A stretch of 28,599 nucleotides of DNA from Ceratorhiza oryzae-sativae (Eukaryota; Basidiomycota; Agaricomycetes; Cantharellales; Ceratobasidiaceae). The notes beneath the pieces are model-generated. The model worked only from the letters and a program-made list of their open reading frames with translations. It made no database searches and had not been told where the DNA came from. Numbering within the stretch: the stretch's first letter is position 1; each line of letters opens with the position of its first letter. The stretch is from positions 1 to 28,599 of the forward strand of contig JARWMV010000174.1 in assembly GCA_030998015.1 (NCBI GenBank), given 5' to 3'. Shown piece after piece: positions 8,973 through 21,400 of the stretch. The position numbers were made by a program, and so were the translations under genes.

Positions 8973-9194
8973 CCGCCGGCGTTAGAGGGAATCCTCAGAT
9001 GAGGTAGCCTTGACCATGAGTCTCATGGTCCAGGCTACCTCCCATAAAGATTCCCTCGTAGAAAATGACGACCGTTCGTCATTTTCAGCCGGCGGCTAAA
9101 TATCGATATTATGCCGCGCACTAGCAATCGCAAACGGTTGCGATTGCTCACGTTGGTTGGTGGGACAAGTCCCACCAGCAACTAACGCGCGCGG
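8973..9194 (-). repeat. P172 with nested 50-bp hairpin, inverted
   Basis: 222 bp, the reverse of the 778-999 copy, including the nested GGTAGCC hairpin with its CATGAGTCTCATG loop. The two nested copies match closely. Confidence 0.92.
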
Positions 9195-9386
9195 GCCTTC
9201 GCAAAGCACCGATTCTTGACCCCCGATTTGCGCTTATGATCTTAGATCATGACAGGTGACCCCCAATAAGGCAATGGCCTCCCAATGCGTCACAAACGTA
9301 TTGGGGGGGGGCCATTACCAACATATGCAGCTTGCGCTGCATTGTTTGGGGGGTAGATGCTGAAAGGGAAGAGAGAGAATAAATCA
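9195..9386. repeat. Hairpins of families G and B before tRNA-Ile
   Basis: Elements include a GATCTTAGATC palindrome, a family G hairpin (about 9279-9318) and a partial family B hairpin (9319-9355). The tail AGATGCTGAAAGG and following bases recur at about 2146-2160. Confidence 0.65.
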
Positions 9387-9457
9387 AAGCTCATAATTTA
9401 ACGGTAGAATGATTTCTTGATGAGGAATATGTAGAAGTTCGATTCTTCTTGAGCTTA
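9387..9457 (+). tRNA. trnI(gau): tRNA-Ile (GAU)
   Basis: The cloverleaf folds well. The acceptor is AAGCTCA/TGAGCTT with discriminator A at 9457. The D arm is ATTT-AACGGTA-GAAT, the anticodon arm ATTTC-TTGATGA-GGAAT with anticodon GAT, and the T arm AGAAG-TTCGATT-CTTCT. No CCA is encoded. It is an ordinary class I tRNA reading AUU and AUC in mitochondria. It is free of insertions although repeats flank it on both sides. Confidence 0.93.
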
Positions 9458-9529
9458 CTAAATTAACAAACAAACATACCCTAATTTGTGTAGGGACCTA
9501 CGGCCCATGCCTACAGCAGCTGCCCCGAA

Positions 9530-9950
9530 GGATCGTGCTAGCACGATCGTAATCGGCGGATCCGCGGCCAGCTTGAGGAAATAATCATGCTTGCATGATT
9601 TAACTCAAGCTTCGGATCCGTCTGTGTACGGCTTAAGCCGCACACAGACGTCTCCTCTACAAGCGTGAAGTTGTTGCACGTACGTGCAACAATTTAAGCT
9701 CCGCTCCCTGGATCTCTAGAGATCCAGGAGGCGGGGTATTGCGAGGTAGCCTGGACCCCCGAGGTTCCAGGCTACCTCGGAATCAAAGTCCTTACTGCCG
9801 CGGGCTGACGAAAAGGAGTGCTGCAGTACTCATAGGTTCCACCTCTTCCCCTCCGCGCTCTTTGATCGCCCGCAGGGCGGCCTAAGCGCGGAGGGCTCCC
9901 ACTAATCGATGATTTGCGAAGGCAAATCTACATCGATTAGCGGGGGCCTG
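9530..9950. repeat. Composite repeats: copy of the 1191-1370 block, then family F without family C
   Basis: 9530-9807 repeats the hairpins of 1191-1370 but with a family E repeat at about 9605-9697 inside. 9848-9946 is family F (CCTCCGCGCTCTTTGATCGC ... AATCGATGATTTGCG), here without the 45-bp family C insert that other F copies carry: the sequence runs straight from CAAATCTAC to ATCGATTAGCGGGG. Confidence 0.85.
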
Positions 9951-10701
9951 TAAGGGAAGAGGATGTTTATGAGCTATTTCAGCCGGGCCAGCGCTCTGCG
10001 CTGATCCAGTCGAAGACGGGTCATATTTGATCGTTTCAAAATGACATTTTTGTTTTTTTTTTTTTGTTTATATATCCCTTTAACCAGGTTAAGATTTATC
10101 CTGCGCTTGGAGGTGGAATCACCACCAAATGGACCCCTTTGTGCGCTAAGGGCTGGTTAAAGGGTCTTATAGGTTCCACCTCTTCCCTGTAAGGGAAGAG
10201 AAGAAGCTCATGACCCTAACAGATTCCTGTTTGAGGGGTTTACCAGGGTCTCCAGTCCTAGAGGACTGTACCAATAGGGTGCCAAGAAATATAATTTCCC
10301 TGATCCTAATAAAAGAAGAAAAACCATAATTGAGCGTTTAAAAATCTATCACCCGTGCCCCCCAAAGACGGCACGGTAGGTAAAATGGATTGAAATGCGC
10401 GCCTCGAAATATTAATTTCGAGTAACGCACTCCAATTTTATAACCACATATTTTATAAATTAAATAAATTTTTGTTAATAAATATGTGTTCTACTATCTA
10501 TATGTTTTCATACCCTCTCGCCAGCAGGCGTTAGTAGTGAATACTCTATTGATTGGGTAAAACAAACTCCAATTTGTCTAGGGACCTGTGGCCTTCGGCG
10601 AAGCCCATGAAAAATTGGGAGAGCCTAATCGGTTTAGTGCGTCCCTGCCGGACATCTTCGATGACCGAGCAGGGAACGCGCGGAGATTCTGGCTTAAATA
10701 A
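9951..10701. other. Spacer without recognisable gene
   Basis: This is a mix of A+T-rich sequence and hairpins: GGTGGAATCACCACC near 10110, GCGCGCCTCGAAATATTAATTTCGAG near 10398, and a CCTGCCGGACATC repeat near 10645. AATAAAAGAAGAA followed by ATTGAGCGTTTAAAAA near 10308-10350 recurs at about 11455-11500 and 26323-26360. CACATATTTTATAAATT near 10446 recurs at 11545. No open frame here has family features. Confidence 0.45.
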
Positions 10702-10912
10702 TGCCCCCGCTCTATCGGCTAAAATCTTAGGTGTAACCCAAGATTTCAGCCGCCCTGCCTAGAGAACTGCGCTTTAGCGCACGTCTTGGCAGGGGTAATA
10801 AAGCGGAGGGTCAACGACCCGTGGGCATTGTTAACGAGGCCGCGTTCGCGGCGAGCCGCGCGCACGCCAGGGCCGCCTTGGCAAGCCAAGGCGTTCGCAG
10901 GCGTGCACGGGT
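10702..10912. repeat. Composite repeat D, inverted short form
   Basis: Nearly identical to 7192-7403, including a family C hairpin at 10753-10796. A P172 copy follows directly at 10914, as at 3208/3209. Confidence 0.88.
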
Positions 10913-10913
10913 C

Positions 10914-11085
10914 CCGCCGGCGTTAGAGGGAATCCTAAAGATTCCCTCGTAGAAAATGACGACCGTTCGTCATTTTCAGCCGGCGGCTAAATATCGATAT
11001 TATGCCGCGCACTAGCAATCGCAAACGGTTGCGATTGCTCACGTTGGTTGGTGGGACAAGTCCCACCAGCAACTAACGCGCGCGG
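10914..11085 (-). repeat. P172 palindromic element
   Basis: A full-length inverted copy in the spacer upstream of cob. It is followed at about 11090 by CAATCAGCAGGTAAC, which resembles a group I intron core segment, perhaps a remnant. Confidence 0.93.
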
Positions 11086-11169
11086 AGTTTCAATCAGCAG
11101 GTAACTATATTTACACCTCAACGAATACAAGTGAGAAATAGCGGATACCAATTTTATCCCTATTAAGAT

Positions 11170-11311
11170 ACCCCGCTAATCGATACCCCTGCCAAGACGT
11201 GCGCTAAAGCGCAGTTCTCTAGGCAGGGTGTAGATTTGCCTTCGCAAATCATCGATTATTGGAGCCCTCCGCGCTTAGGCCGCCCTGCGGGCGATCAAAG
11301 AGCGCGGAGGG
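11170..11311. repeat. Family F with nested family C
   Basis: The outer stem CCCCGCTAATCGAT/ATCGATTATTGGAG holds the 45-bp family C hairpin (11185-11229), then GATTTGCCTTCGCAAATC and GCGCTTAGGCCGCCCTGCGG. Other F copies: 15821-15962, 19987-20127, 20874-21014, 21511-21651 (all with C), and 9848-9946 and 28069-28165 (without C). Confidence 0.9.
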
Positions 11312-12014
11312 TATTCTATTTCAAGCACGTAACACTACATTAATATTATCGTGCTTCAAATGGGGGAGGTTTCTCCCCGGGATTTGAAGCCATAACGTAA
11401 TATTTCACCCGGCGCTTAAGGAGGCGTCAAACCTCCTTTTACGAATTTAAATAACAATAAAAGAAACAGTAATAAAAAAATTTGAACGTTTAAAAAAGTG
11501 CCCCCGTGCCTGCAAATATGATGAGGCGGGGGGAAAGTTGTAACCACATATTATTTAATTTAATAACTATGTGTTTTGCTATCTATCTAATTTCCACACC
11601 TTCTTGTCAATATGCTATGCTAAATAGATTCACTAGGCCTTCCGGTGTGTAAGACAATAAAAATATATTTTCCGTGTTTTTGTTTCTACCTGACCCGTTT
11701 CCTCTATGACGGCATATATTAATACCTGCCACCACAGGGTAATTAAGGTGGAACATTGAACAATTGCCAAAATTAGCTGATTGTTATAGTCAGGTGCTGA
11801 CAACACAAGTCAGATTTTAATTCATTTATATTTTACTCTGAGTTCTAGGTTGAACCGCTCTGTATTTAACGGCCATGCCTTCTTAGGAACCAAAACCACC
11901 CCCAAACAATGCAGCGTAGCTGCACATGTTTGGGGGTGTTTTTTGGAAATTACTTAACGTGAATTTATTCTTTTCTGATTTCTCTATTTGACAAAAATAA
12001 AATTCAAAATTACT
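11312..12014 (+). promoter_or_regulatory. cob leader region, partly duplicated at 26310-26740
   Basis: About 700 bp without a gene precede cob. It includes AACGTTTAAAAAAGTG near 11486, a CACATATTATTTAATTT segment near 11545, and the 36-bp block 11771-11806 that contains the small hairpin GTCAGGTGCTGAC. This block recurs with three mismatches at 26615-26650, again upstream of an ATG with a cob-like start. A family B hairpin with extended stem (11890-11946) ends about 70 bp before the start codon. I infer leader or processing signals; I see no defined promoter motif. Confidence 0.45.
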
Positions 12015-12407
12015 ATGAGACTTTTAAAATCCCACCCTATATTGGGCTTACTTAATTCATACATGGTTGACTCGCCTCAACCTGCAAATATATCTTATCT
12101 TTGGAACTTTGGATCATTGTTAGGTATGTGCCTAGTAATTCAAATCTTAACTGGAGTCTTCCTGGCCATGCACTATACTCCAAGTGTTGACATGGCATTT
12201 ATTTCAGTTGAGCACATCATGCGTGATGTGAATTATGGATGGGCCGTTAGATACACACACGCTAACACTGCTTCATTCTTTTTCATTTTTGTATATTTGC
12301 ACATTGGAAGAGGGCTATATTACGGATCTTACAGATCTCCTAGAATCTTACTTTGGTCTATAGGAGTCGTGATATTGGTACTTATGATGGGAACCGCATT
12401 TTTAGGT
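12015..12407 (+). CDS. cob: cob exon 1
   Basis: 131 codons, from MRLLKSHP to GTAFLG. The read-through beyond 12407 is intron and ends at a stop near 12530. Confidence 0.95.
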
Positions 12408-15400
12408 TACCCAAACAGCCTAACATGGGTAGCTGGTAATGAATTAGACATGGCACATGGTATACCTCTTTCTTGTTCAATAGCCCAAAACCACCGTGAA
12501 GGTGTCGAGGATGGAAAGTCGTCCGATTAGGACCAAAACCACCCCCAAACAATGCAGCGTAGCTGCACATGTTTGGGGGTGTTTTTTGGAAATCACTTCC
12601 ATAATTACAAATATTTACCAGGTATTATCGTATATTACCATAGTCTTTTCTCACACACTATATAACAATCTGTAGGGATAATATGTAGTTGATAAACAAT
12701 AGCCCTCCGGAGGATTTCTTCTGGGTTTTTGTTCTCTTTGAGAGTTGGCAATATCAGTGAAAACGGTCAAAACATCAGTACCTTATGTAAGACCGTCGGT
12801 TTCTTACAGGATCGCTACAGACTGGGTCACTGATGGGTACCTGCAATGGTGCTTAATGTACAGTCGAAACTTATAGTTAAATTACGTTAACTAAGTTATT
12901 TAAAGTAAATACTTAAAAGTAAGTTTGTATGAAGATTGTAATACAAAATTATCGTATCTATTATTGGGGACAAGGGTACCCTGGGTATGTAAACAGGCAG
13001 CTAGTCCCCTGGAAGTTAATGACTCTTTAATACCCCTGCCAAGACGTGCGCTAATGCGCAGTTCTCTAGGCAGGGCTAAAAACGAACCTCAATGTCCAAC
13101 ATTGAAAGAAGAAACATTAATAAAATCCCAAAATGAATTAGAGTGGTTTTCTGGATTTTCAGAGGCGGAGTCTACATTTTACATTTCTAACACAGGTGCT
13201 CTTAAATTTAGAATAAAATTACATTATGATGATAAAGTTGCTTTAATATACATAAAAAATTTACTAAGTGTATTGGCAAATAGAGAAGTAGGTACAATTA
13301 GAGATACTACAAATCTACATGAGTCTTACTTTTCAGTAGATAAATTTATAGATATTGTAGGGGTTATTATACCGATACTCTCATATTATCATTTTACTAC
13401 TTCTAAATATTTCGATTTTTTAGATTTTAAGGCTGCAGCTGAAATCAAAATGGCACCCTTTTGTGAAAGAAGAAAAGTTAGAGATGAGGAGTTAAAGGAT
13501 TTATTAAAATTAAAATCCGGCATGAATACATTAAGAAAAAATTTAGATCTACAAAGTATTCCTAATCGCGATTTAACTCCGTATAGACTTCTTGGATTTG
13601 TTGAGGGTGATGGGACATTCTCCCTACCTAGTATGGTCCCTACTTTTGGGATTAAACAACACTCTAAAAATATACACTTTTTATATGAAATAGCAGAATT
13701 TCTTAATAATTTACCTTACAATCCCGAGATCGGTCCTAAATTTGATAAATTAAACAATAAACCTACACCAGTGATATACGACCCGAATATTGAAACAGGT
13801 ATGGCCTCTTTAAGTGTAGCTAATATATTACAGCTTTATAATTACATTTTACCTTTTTTTAAATCTTTGACCTTTAAATCTAGAAAAGGTATTGATTTTC
13901 AATATTGGGAAGTTGCGGTAAAACTTAAAGCTTTAGGCTATACGTCAACAATTGAAGGTAAAGAATCCTTTGTGAGAGTAAATCAGTATATCAATAAAAG
14001 ATATTCAACTAACCCTGAAGTAGCTGAGGCCCCAGATTTGGATGATATTAATAAAATATTTGACATGCCCCCAGTATATGACCTAACTACAGGTTTACCA
14101 TATAAAGCTTACTCTGACGTTGCCAGAGTAGTCAAAAAAGGTAATATGGGTTATGGTGTTAATGTTTACGATAATGGTAAATTATTAGAAGGTTCTCCTT
14201 TTTCTTCTTACACAAAAGCTGCGTTAGCTCTGGGTAATATTAATATTTCTTCTGTTATATCTAAAATAATAGATACAAATAAATTGTATAAGCAAAGATT
14301 CAAATTTGAATCTAGTGTAAAATGTGATACTACAGACTAGAATTTAAATTTATTATGAAATAAACATTAAAGTTTGTACGTCTTGCCATTCGGGCAAATG
14401 TCATTATGGGGTAATTATGAGTTGTGCCCCAAATGGTTTGAATATTTCCAAGAGTTATTAAATATAGAATCAACGATTAATTTATATAATACTACTTTGC
14501 CTTTTATTGCTCCTAAAACTAGATCTTATAAACGTATAGGTCCTCATAATTATAACACTTTATGTGTATTGATAGGTTCCATACTCGGCGATGCTCAAGC
14601 TGAGCGACACGGAAATGGGACTAGAATATGTTTTCAACAAGAACATTCAAATAGTCATTACTTATTATGGTTTCACAAATATTTAAGTGATTTGGGTTAT
14701 TGTAATAGTATTCAACCTAAATTGGCGACTAGATTAGGAGTAGGAGGCAAATTAAGATATGTTTTAAGATTTAAAACTTATACATTTTCAAGTTTTAACT
14801 TTTTACATGAAGAGTTTTATAAAGAAGGTGTTAAAATAGTACCTGCCAATATAGGTGACTATTTATCTCCTTTAGCCTTAGCAGTTTGGCTTTCAGATGA
14901 TGGAGGTTCAGTAGGCTCAGGGTTTAAATTTAGTACTAATAGTTTTTCACTTAAAGATGATGAATTACTATGTAAAGTATTAAGAGATAAATATAATTTG
15001 AAGGCATCTATACAAAAAACAGGTTACTCTAATCAATATGTTATTTATATTTCTAAAATTTCTATGCAAAATTTAGCTGACATAGTTAAACCTCACCTTC
15101 ATGGCTCAATGTATTATAAATTAAACGGTTATATTTAACAAACTAAACCATAGTTTTATTTCCAGTAGTTCTGCAATAATCGTATAGAAAGAATTATGTA
15201 CCTTAAGTTTTACTCCTTACCCTCACGGTACAGGACTGTGCCGCGAGGGCTAGGGTGCTCAAATTGATAAATTGTTCTTCTGTGTTATACTTTAGCCAAA
15301 AAATTTGAGGAGAATTTTGATTTTCAAATGGCTTACACCCTGCCTGGGCAACTGCGCTTTAGCGCACGTCTTGGCAGGGGTGAATTTCACAACCCTCGAG

Positions 15401-18400
15401 AATCGTAGATTTGCCTTCGGGGTTGGTCCCTTGTAAAGGGACCTAACCCGAAGTCATACACTGAGTGTATGACGACGGGCAAATCAGCGATTCTCGGCGA
15501 GCTGTCGCGCTTGGGCCGATAAAGCCTAGGCTTTATCGAACTAAGCGCGATGGTTAGGATAATGTATTAAAAGGATAACGAAATAAAGCGATGCCGGTGT
15601 ACACGGTTAAAAAACACTTGTTCAAGACCGTCGGTTACGATAAACCGCTACAGACTGGCTCACCGGTGGGTGCCTGAAATGGTGCTTAATGTACAGTGGG
15701 AATCTTTATAGTACAAACAACTTTGGAATGAAACTGGATTTTTATCCGCCATTATTCTATAGTTTCCTAGTACTATCACAAGGCTATCTAAGGATATAAC
15801 GTATCAATCTGTGGTAACCATACCCCGCTAATCGATACCCCTGCCAAGACGTGCGCTAAAGCGCAGTTCTCTAGGCAGGGTGTAGATTTGCCTTCGCAAA
15901 TCATCGATTAGTGGAGCCCTCCGCGCTTAGGCCGCCCTGCGGGCGATCAAAGAGCGCGGAGGGGATTTAGAAATAGTACAGGGGTTTATCTGTTTTTGAT
16001 TGAACAAAGATAAACCAAAGATTAAAGGCGACTGTTATTACAAACCTGCTTTCAGCTATACCATGGGTCGGTCAAGATTTTGTAGAGTTAAACAACATCA
16101 CAGATTATTATTCGATATGGGCAAATGCAGCTATTTTGCCTACTGTGGGTACCGTTAGTCCACATGCAATTAAGAAGGGGAATGAAAGTGGAAGATTAGC
16201 CAAAAAGGAATATTTGTCTATTCCTCCATCATTTCTAGCTTTCTTCGCTGGTTTTGTAGACGGTGATGGCTACATACAAATAACTAGAACAACCAGAGGA
16301 TATATAGCCATTAAACTTGTAATTATTATCCATTTAGATGATAAATCTACATTGGAATATATCCAATCTGTGTTGAAGTTGGGGAGATTAACAGTATACC
16401 GGGACAATAAAAGTCCTATTTGTAAACTTGTTATTAATCGAACTGACTTACAAGAAGTTATTTTTCCATTATTATTACACCATGGAATTTTTTTTTTAAC
16501 TGAAACTAGAAGAGCTCAGTTTGATTTAGCTATGCATGTTTTAAAGAATGATATAAAAATTTATGATCAAATACAAGCAATCTCTTTGGCAAAATCTTCA
16601 ATTGGAACAACATTTGAGTTGCCTAAAACAGCTTCAGATTATGTGAATTTATCTTTCTTTAATAATTGGCTTGTTGGATTTACAATGGCTGATGGGTCTT
16701 TCTACGTAAAAAACAACAATGACGCTTGCTATTCATTAAAACAACGAGTGCATAGTATGTTATTTGAAGCCTTTAAATTGGTGTTTGAGACAAACCGAAA
16801 AATTGGCATTGAAAAAGGTATCTATAATCAATTTTCTGTCTCTTCTAAAGCTGATATACAAAGAGTGATCAATTTTTTTTCGTTCTCAGGATATCATCCT
16901 TTAGTTGGACTTAAAGGTATACAATATTTGAAATGGTTAACAGTTTTACGAAATAGTTCTCGTTACTGTAACCTTAAATTCCCACAATAAGCCGTGGTAT
17001 GCCACGGTTGCTGCATCCATCGAATAATAGCCGTGCCACACAGTGTAGCCAAATTTTACCTGACTATATTTTACGCAAATTTACTTTGTTTACGAAATAA
17101 GTTGGAAAATTAAAAGGATTAAACCGGCTTCAAATTTTAGGCCCGCCGGCGTTAGAGGGAATCCTCAGATGACGACCGTTCGTCATTTTCAGCCGGCGGC
17201 TAAATATCGATATTATGCCGCGCACTAGCAATCGCAAACGGTTGCGATTGCTCACGTTGGTTGGTGGGACAAGTCCCACCAGCAACTAACGCGCGCGGAG
17301 TATTGCTAGGATTTCCCGCCTTTGGCTTGGCACGAGTTTCTGTGAAATTAGGCTCCTTAAAACAGTAATGTTTTATAGGCAAATGGGGTGAATTGCATTG
17401 ACATCTTAATTATAAAAATCCCCAATTAAGACTATTTGCAGCGAAGCTTGACTCGGTATTTGCTAAGATTTGAGGTATTCCATTGAAAGGTACCTAATTC
17501 ATAGTCTAGCAATGGGTTAAGAACGTTCAACGACTAACGAGTGAGTTATACCAACAATAAGCTCGACACGAGAGCCCCACAACCTGTTCGTTTGGTACGT
17601 CAAACTTTAGTCGGGATGCACATTACCTTGGAACTAGGTTGAAGACATAGTCTAAACATCGTTTAAGACGGTGAAGACAAAGATTAAACACTTTGGCGAT
17701 AATATAATGTAATCTGGGGTGGCTTTTCCGTATTAATGATCTATGCGGCCTATAATGGTGACATTATAGTGAATAATTCGGGTTTATGCGAAAACGTCCC
17801 AACTTTGGGGGTACTGGTTCCAATTGTTCCAGTAACAATCTCACAATGTAAAGGAAAATTCGCCGAGGTGGAAAAAAATGAAGTTACTTCAGCTGCAATT
17901 CGTCCTAAATTTGGGGAGAATTTTCAGTCTTCTGCTTCTCAGAGAGTTAACCCCGAATATCTTCAATGGCCTCCCAATGCGTTACCAAGCCTGTAAGGCC
18001 AGCGTATTGGGAGGGCCATTACCCCCCCAAACAATGCAGCATAGCTGCATCAGTTTGGGGGGTCAATGGTTGGTAGGACTTACAGATGGAGAGGGTACTT
18101 TTTGTTTAGTAAAAATGAGAGATCGATACTTACACAGATTTGCAATAGGAATGCACAATGCAGCGTAGCTGCACATGTTTGGGGGTCAGTAGAGACTTAC
18201 AATTATTACATTATTTAAAGACATTAGTTGGTTGTGGTCGTATTGACAAAGGAGAAGTAATTTCAAACTATTCCATAGGTACTATGGAACATTTGTTGGA
18301 ATACGTTCTTCCTATATTTGATAAATATTCTTTGTTGACTAGAAAAAAATTCCAGTTTGCCGCGCGCGTTAGTTGCTGGTGGGACTTGTCCCACCAACCA

Positions 18401-21400
18401 ACGTGAGCAATCGCAACCGTTTGCGATTGCTAGTGCGCGGCATAATATCGATATTTAGCCGCCGGCTGAAAATGACGAACGGTCGTCATTTTCTACGAGG
18501 GAATCTTTAGGATTCCCTCTAACGCCGGCGGGAGGGATACTTTACAGGTTAGAAAAAACAAAGAGCCTATATTAGTGAAACCCGAATCCGCGCGCGTTAG
18601 TTGCTGGTGGGACTTGTCCCACCAACCAACGTGAGCAATCGCAACCGTTTGCGATTGCTAGTGCGCGGCATAATATCGATATTTAGCCGCCGGCTGAAAA
18701 TGACGAACGGTCGTCATTTTCTACGAGGGAATCTTTAGGATTCCCTCTAACGCCGGCGGGACGTTGCAAATGATTTATTGTCTATCGATGAAATCCTTAA
18801 ATTAGAATATTTTGATAATTGGCTGATGGGATTTATAGAGGCCGAGGGTTGTTTTTCTATCTCAAGAGAAAATAGTGGGAAAAGAATTAGACCTTATTTC
18901 CGCGCGCGTTAGTTGCTGGTGGGACTTGTCCCACCAACCAACGTGAGCAATCGCAACCGTTTGCGATTGCTAGTGCGCGGCATAATATCGATATTTAGCC
19001 GCCGGCTGAAAATGACGAACGGTCGTCATTTTCTACGAGGGAATCTTTATGTGAGGTAGCCTGGACTCATGGTCAAGGCTACCTCAACTGAGGATTCCCT
19101 CTAACGCCGGCGGGATCAGAAGTATGATGCTCACATTATGGGCGCTATTTCCAAAAGACTTCATTTGAGAGATGTTCAAATAAGACATACTAGAAATAAT
19201 ATGTTTGCTTTGTCTGCAAAATCTAAACGGGAGTTACAAAGTGTTATAAATTTTATCGCTCATTCTAGCAGCGCGCTGTGCGGCTGCCCGTTAAATTTGT
19301 TGGACATAAAGGACTACAATTCAAACTTTGGATTAAAGAAATTCAAAAATTACCAAACTACTCTTCATTAAATTTGCCTATTCACTACTAACAGAACCCC
19401 CTTTAGTTCTCTGCCTAAGGGCCCGAGAGCAAAAAAAAATCGGCCGCGCTTAGCGCGCCCTTGAAGATAGTGATGTACTCCGAACAGTACGGTAACGTGC
19501 TGAGTGTAGCGAGACCAAGAGAAAAACTTCTTGGGGGGCTACCAACTACTCGGTCAAATGCTACTTTAAATAGATTCTTCTCATTACACTATCTATTACC
19601 ATTCGTGTTAGCAGCTTTAGCAGCAATGCACTTATTAGCTTGGAAAAGGGCTTAAAATATAATGAAAACGAAGTCCCTTACAGGGAAAGAGCATCTTCTG
19701 TCCAAATTATGTCAATTAAATTACACTATATGCTGGGACACCTGTAATCCCTGAAAAGACATGCAAATATCTTAAAATTCACGAGGATTGGGCTATCAGC
19801 AGGGCATTAAACACATTAAACCCTCAGAGAATTTATGTGTAACACTATTAAATTTCGCCAAATCTACATAAATGGGGATTATGGAAATATTATAGTGAAG
19901 ATAAATTCCAACCTTATTTGCCTAGTCAGGCATATTCCTAACCTAAAAAAAGGTCGGGGGGGTTCGCATCTATTTAGTAAATGTTCCCCTCCGCGCTCTT
20001 TGATCGCCCGCAGGGCGGCCTAAGCGCGGAGGGCTCCAATAATCGATGATTTGCGAAGGCAAATCTACACCCTGCCTAGAGAACTGCGCTTTAGCGCACG
20101 TCTTGGCAGGGGTATCGATTAGCGGGGTAGTGTTTCCCCAATTCGTGCTCGTCTACTAACTAGAGAGGAAAAAAATAGTATTAGTCTCAACGGCCTCCCA
20201 ATGCGTTACCAAGCCTGTAAGGCACGCCCTACGGGCCAGCGTATTGGGAGTGCCATTACCCCCCCAAACAATGCAGCATAGCTGCATCAGTTTGGGGGGT
20301 CAACGATAATCTTTCCGAAATTTTGGTTGGAATCCGTTTAGGTGACGGCCACATGAGAAAGTTCAATCTTAGAGCCGAAAGTAAATCAAATGCAAGATTG
20401 GTTATCACCCCTGCCTGGGCAACTGCGCTTTAGCGCACGTCTTGGCAGGGGTAACAAAGCGAAAAACAAAGTGATTTAGTTTATCACCCTGCCTGGGCAA
20501 CTGCGCTTTAGCGCACGTCTTGGCAGGGGTAATATTTTTGACCCGTGCACGCCTGCGAACGCCTTGGCTTAAGCCAAGCAAGCTTGGCTCATATTGACCT
20601 TAAGGTCAATGTAAGCCAAGGCGGCCCTGGCGTGCGCGCGGCGTCTGATTCCGAGGTACCCTGGAACTTAAAGTTCCAGGGTACCTCGCAATACCTCGCC
20701 GCGAACGCGGCCTCGATATCCATTACCCCTCGGGTCTACGCGTATCGGCTGAAATCTTGGGTTACACCTAAGATTTCAGCCGATAAGCGGGGGTATGATT
20801 TATTTAAGGATTTTTGTGGTTCTGCTCCTGTAAAAAAATCCTCTCTAATTAAAGAAACAGGAAATACTAGACACCCTCCGCGCTCTTTGATCGCCCGCAG
20901 GGCGGCCTAAGCGCGGAGGGCTCCACTAATCGATGATTTGCGAAGGCAAATCTACACCCTGCCTAGAGAACTGCGCTTTAGCGCACGTCTTGGCAGGGGT
21001 ATCGATTAGCGGGGTTATGTAACATTTGCAACCAGAACTCTGCCTTGTTTCAATAATCTATATTCACAATTCTATAATAATAGAGTAAAAATAGTGCCCT
21101 TAAACATTAAGGATAGTTTAACAGCTGACCCCCAATGATTGCAATGCGCGCCACAAAACTTGTGGCGCCATTGACCCCCCACGCATCGGCCAAATCTTAG
21201 GTGTAAACCAAGATTTCAGCCGATGCGTGTAGGGTCATCCAGCATTGTATTTATATATAAATACATGCTGTTGACCCCAAACTGCCATTCCTTGACAATT
21301 CCTTAGGAAATGTCAAGGATTGGTGTAGGTAATGGCCCCCCCCAATACGTTTGTGACGCATTGGGAGGCCATTGCCTTATTGGGGGTCACCTGTTGGTTT

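Larger units (their letters stand above)
12408..14376 (+). other. cob intron 1 (group I) with free-standing LAGLIDADG ORF
   Basis: Inserted after coding position 393. The core lies 5' of the ORF, with P7 halves GACTG in CGCTACAGACTGGG (about 12804) and CAGTC in CTTAATGTACAGTCG (about 12852). A near-identical core (GGTGCTTAATGTACAGT) is in intron 2, so the two ribozymes are sisters. Family B (12532-12590) sits in the 5' part. The intron ends in G at 14376. Confidence 0.88.
14413..16027 (+). other. cob intron 2 (group I)
   Basis: The ORF is continuous with exon 2, and the catalytic core lies 3' of it: CGCTACAGACTGGC (about 15641) and GGTGCTTAATGTACAGTGG (about 15676). The 3' half is invaded by family C (15337-15381), a divergent F-like structure (about 15390-15550) and family F with C (15821-15962). 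The last base is G at 16027. Confidence 0.88.
16089..17709 (+). other. cob intron 3 (group I)
   Basis: The ORF fills the 5' half, the ribozyme core the 3' half. Conserved segments AATGGGTTAAGAACG and GTTCAACGACTAACGAG lie near 17510-17542, and GAAGACATAGTCTAAAC near 17641. GACTA and TAGTC form P7. A deleted P172 (17143-17298) is inserted between the ORF and the core. The intron ends in G at 17709. Confidence 0.9.
17732..19552 (+). pseudogene. cob intron 4 with LAGLIDADG ORF broken by hairpins and three P172 copies
   Basis: The ORF is in frame with exon 4 ([34 protein letters not shown]). It is cut after NPEYLQ(W) by hairpins G and B (about 17968-18063). It resumes [19 protein letters not shown] (LAGLIDADG motif 1), is hit by a partial family B (18153-18186), continues [17 protein letters not shown] and [19 protein letters not shown], then meets P172 at 18360, 18588 and 18900. 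Between them lie [20 protein letters not shown] and [10 protein letters not shown] (motif 2). The tail is [20 protein letters not shown], with a GC-rich insert of about 20 bp near 19270 shifting the frame before [12 protein letters not shown] and the end near 19391. As DNA it is not translatable in one frame. Confidence 0.8.

Noticed and set aside
9222..9240. Third atp9 exon 2 trace (GCGCTTATGATC)
   Set aside because: Only about 11 bases match and the frame does not continue; likely chance.
10230..10560. Ribosomal RNA fragment
   Set aside because: No conserved small or large subunit rRNA segments could be recognised.
11089..11140. Group I intron upstream of cob
   Set aside because: Only one core-like segment (AATCAGCAGGTAAC); no P7 halves found nearby.
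12408..12530. cob continuing past exon 1 as a truncated protein
   Set aside because: The frame loses cytochrome b similarity exactly at position 393, and the conserved continuation is found at 14377.
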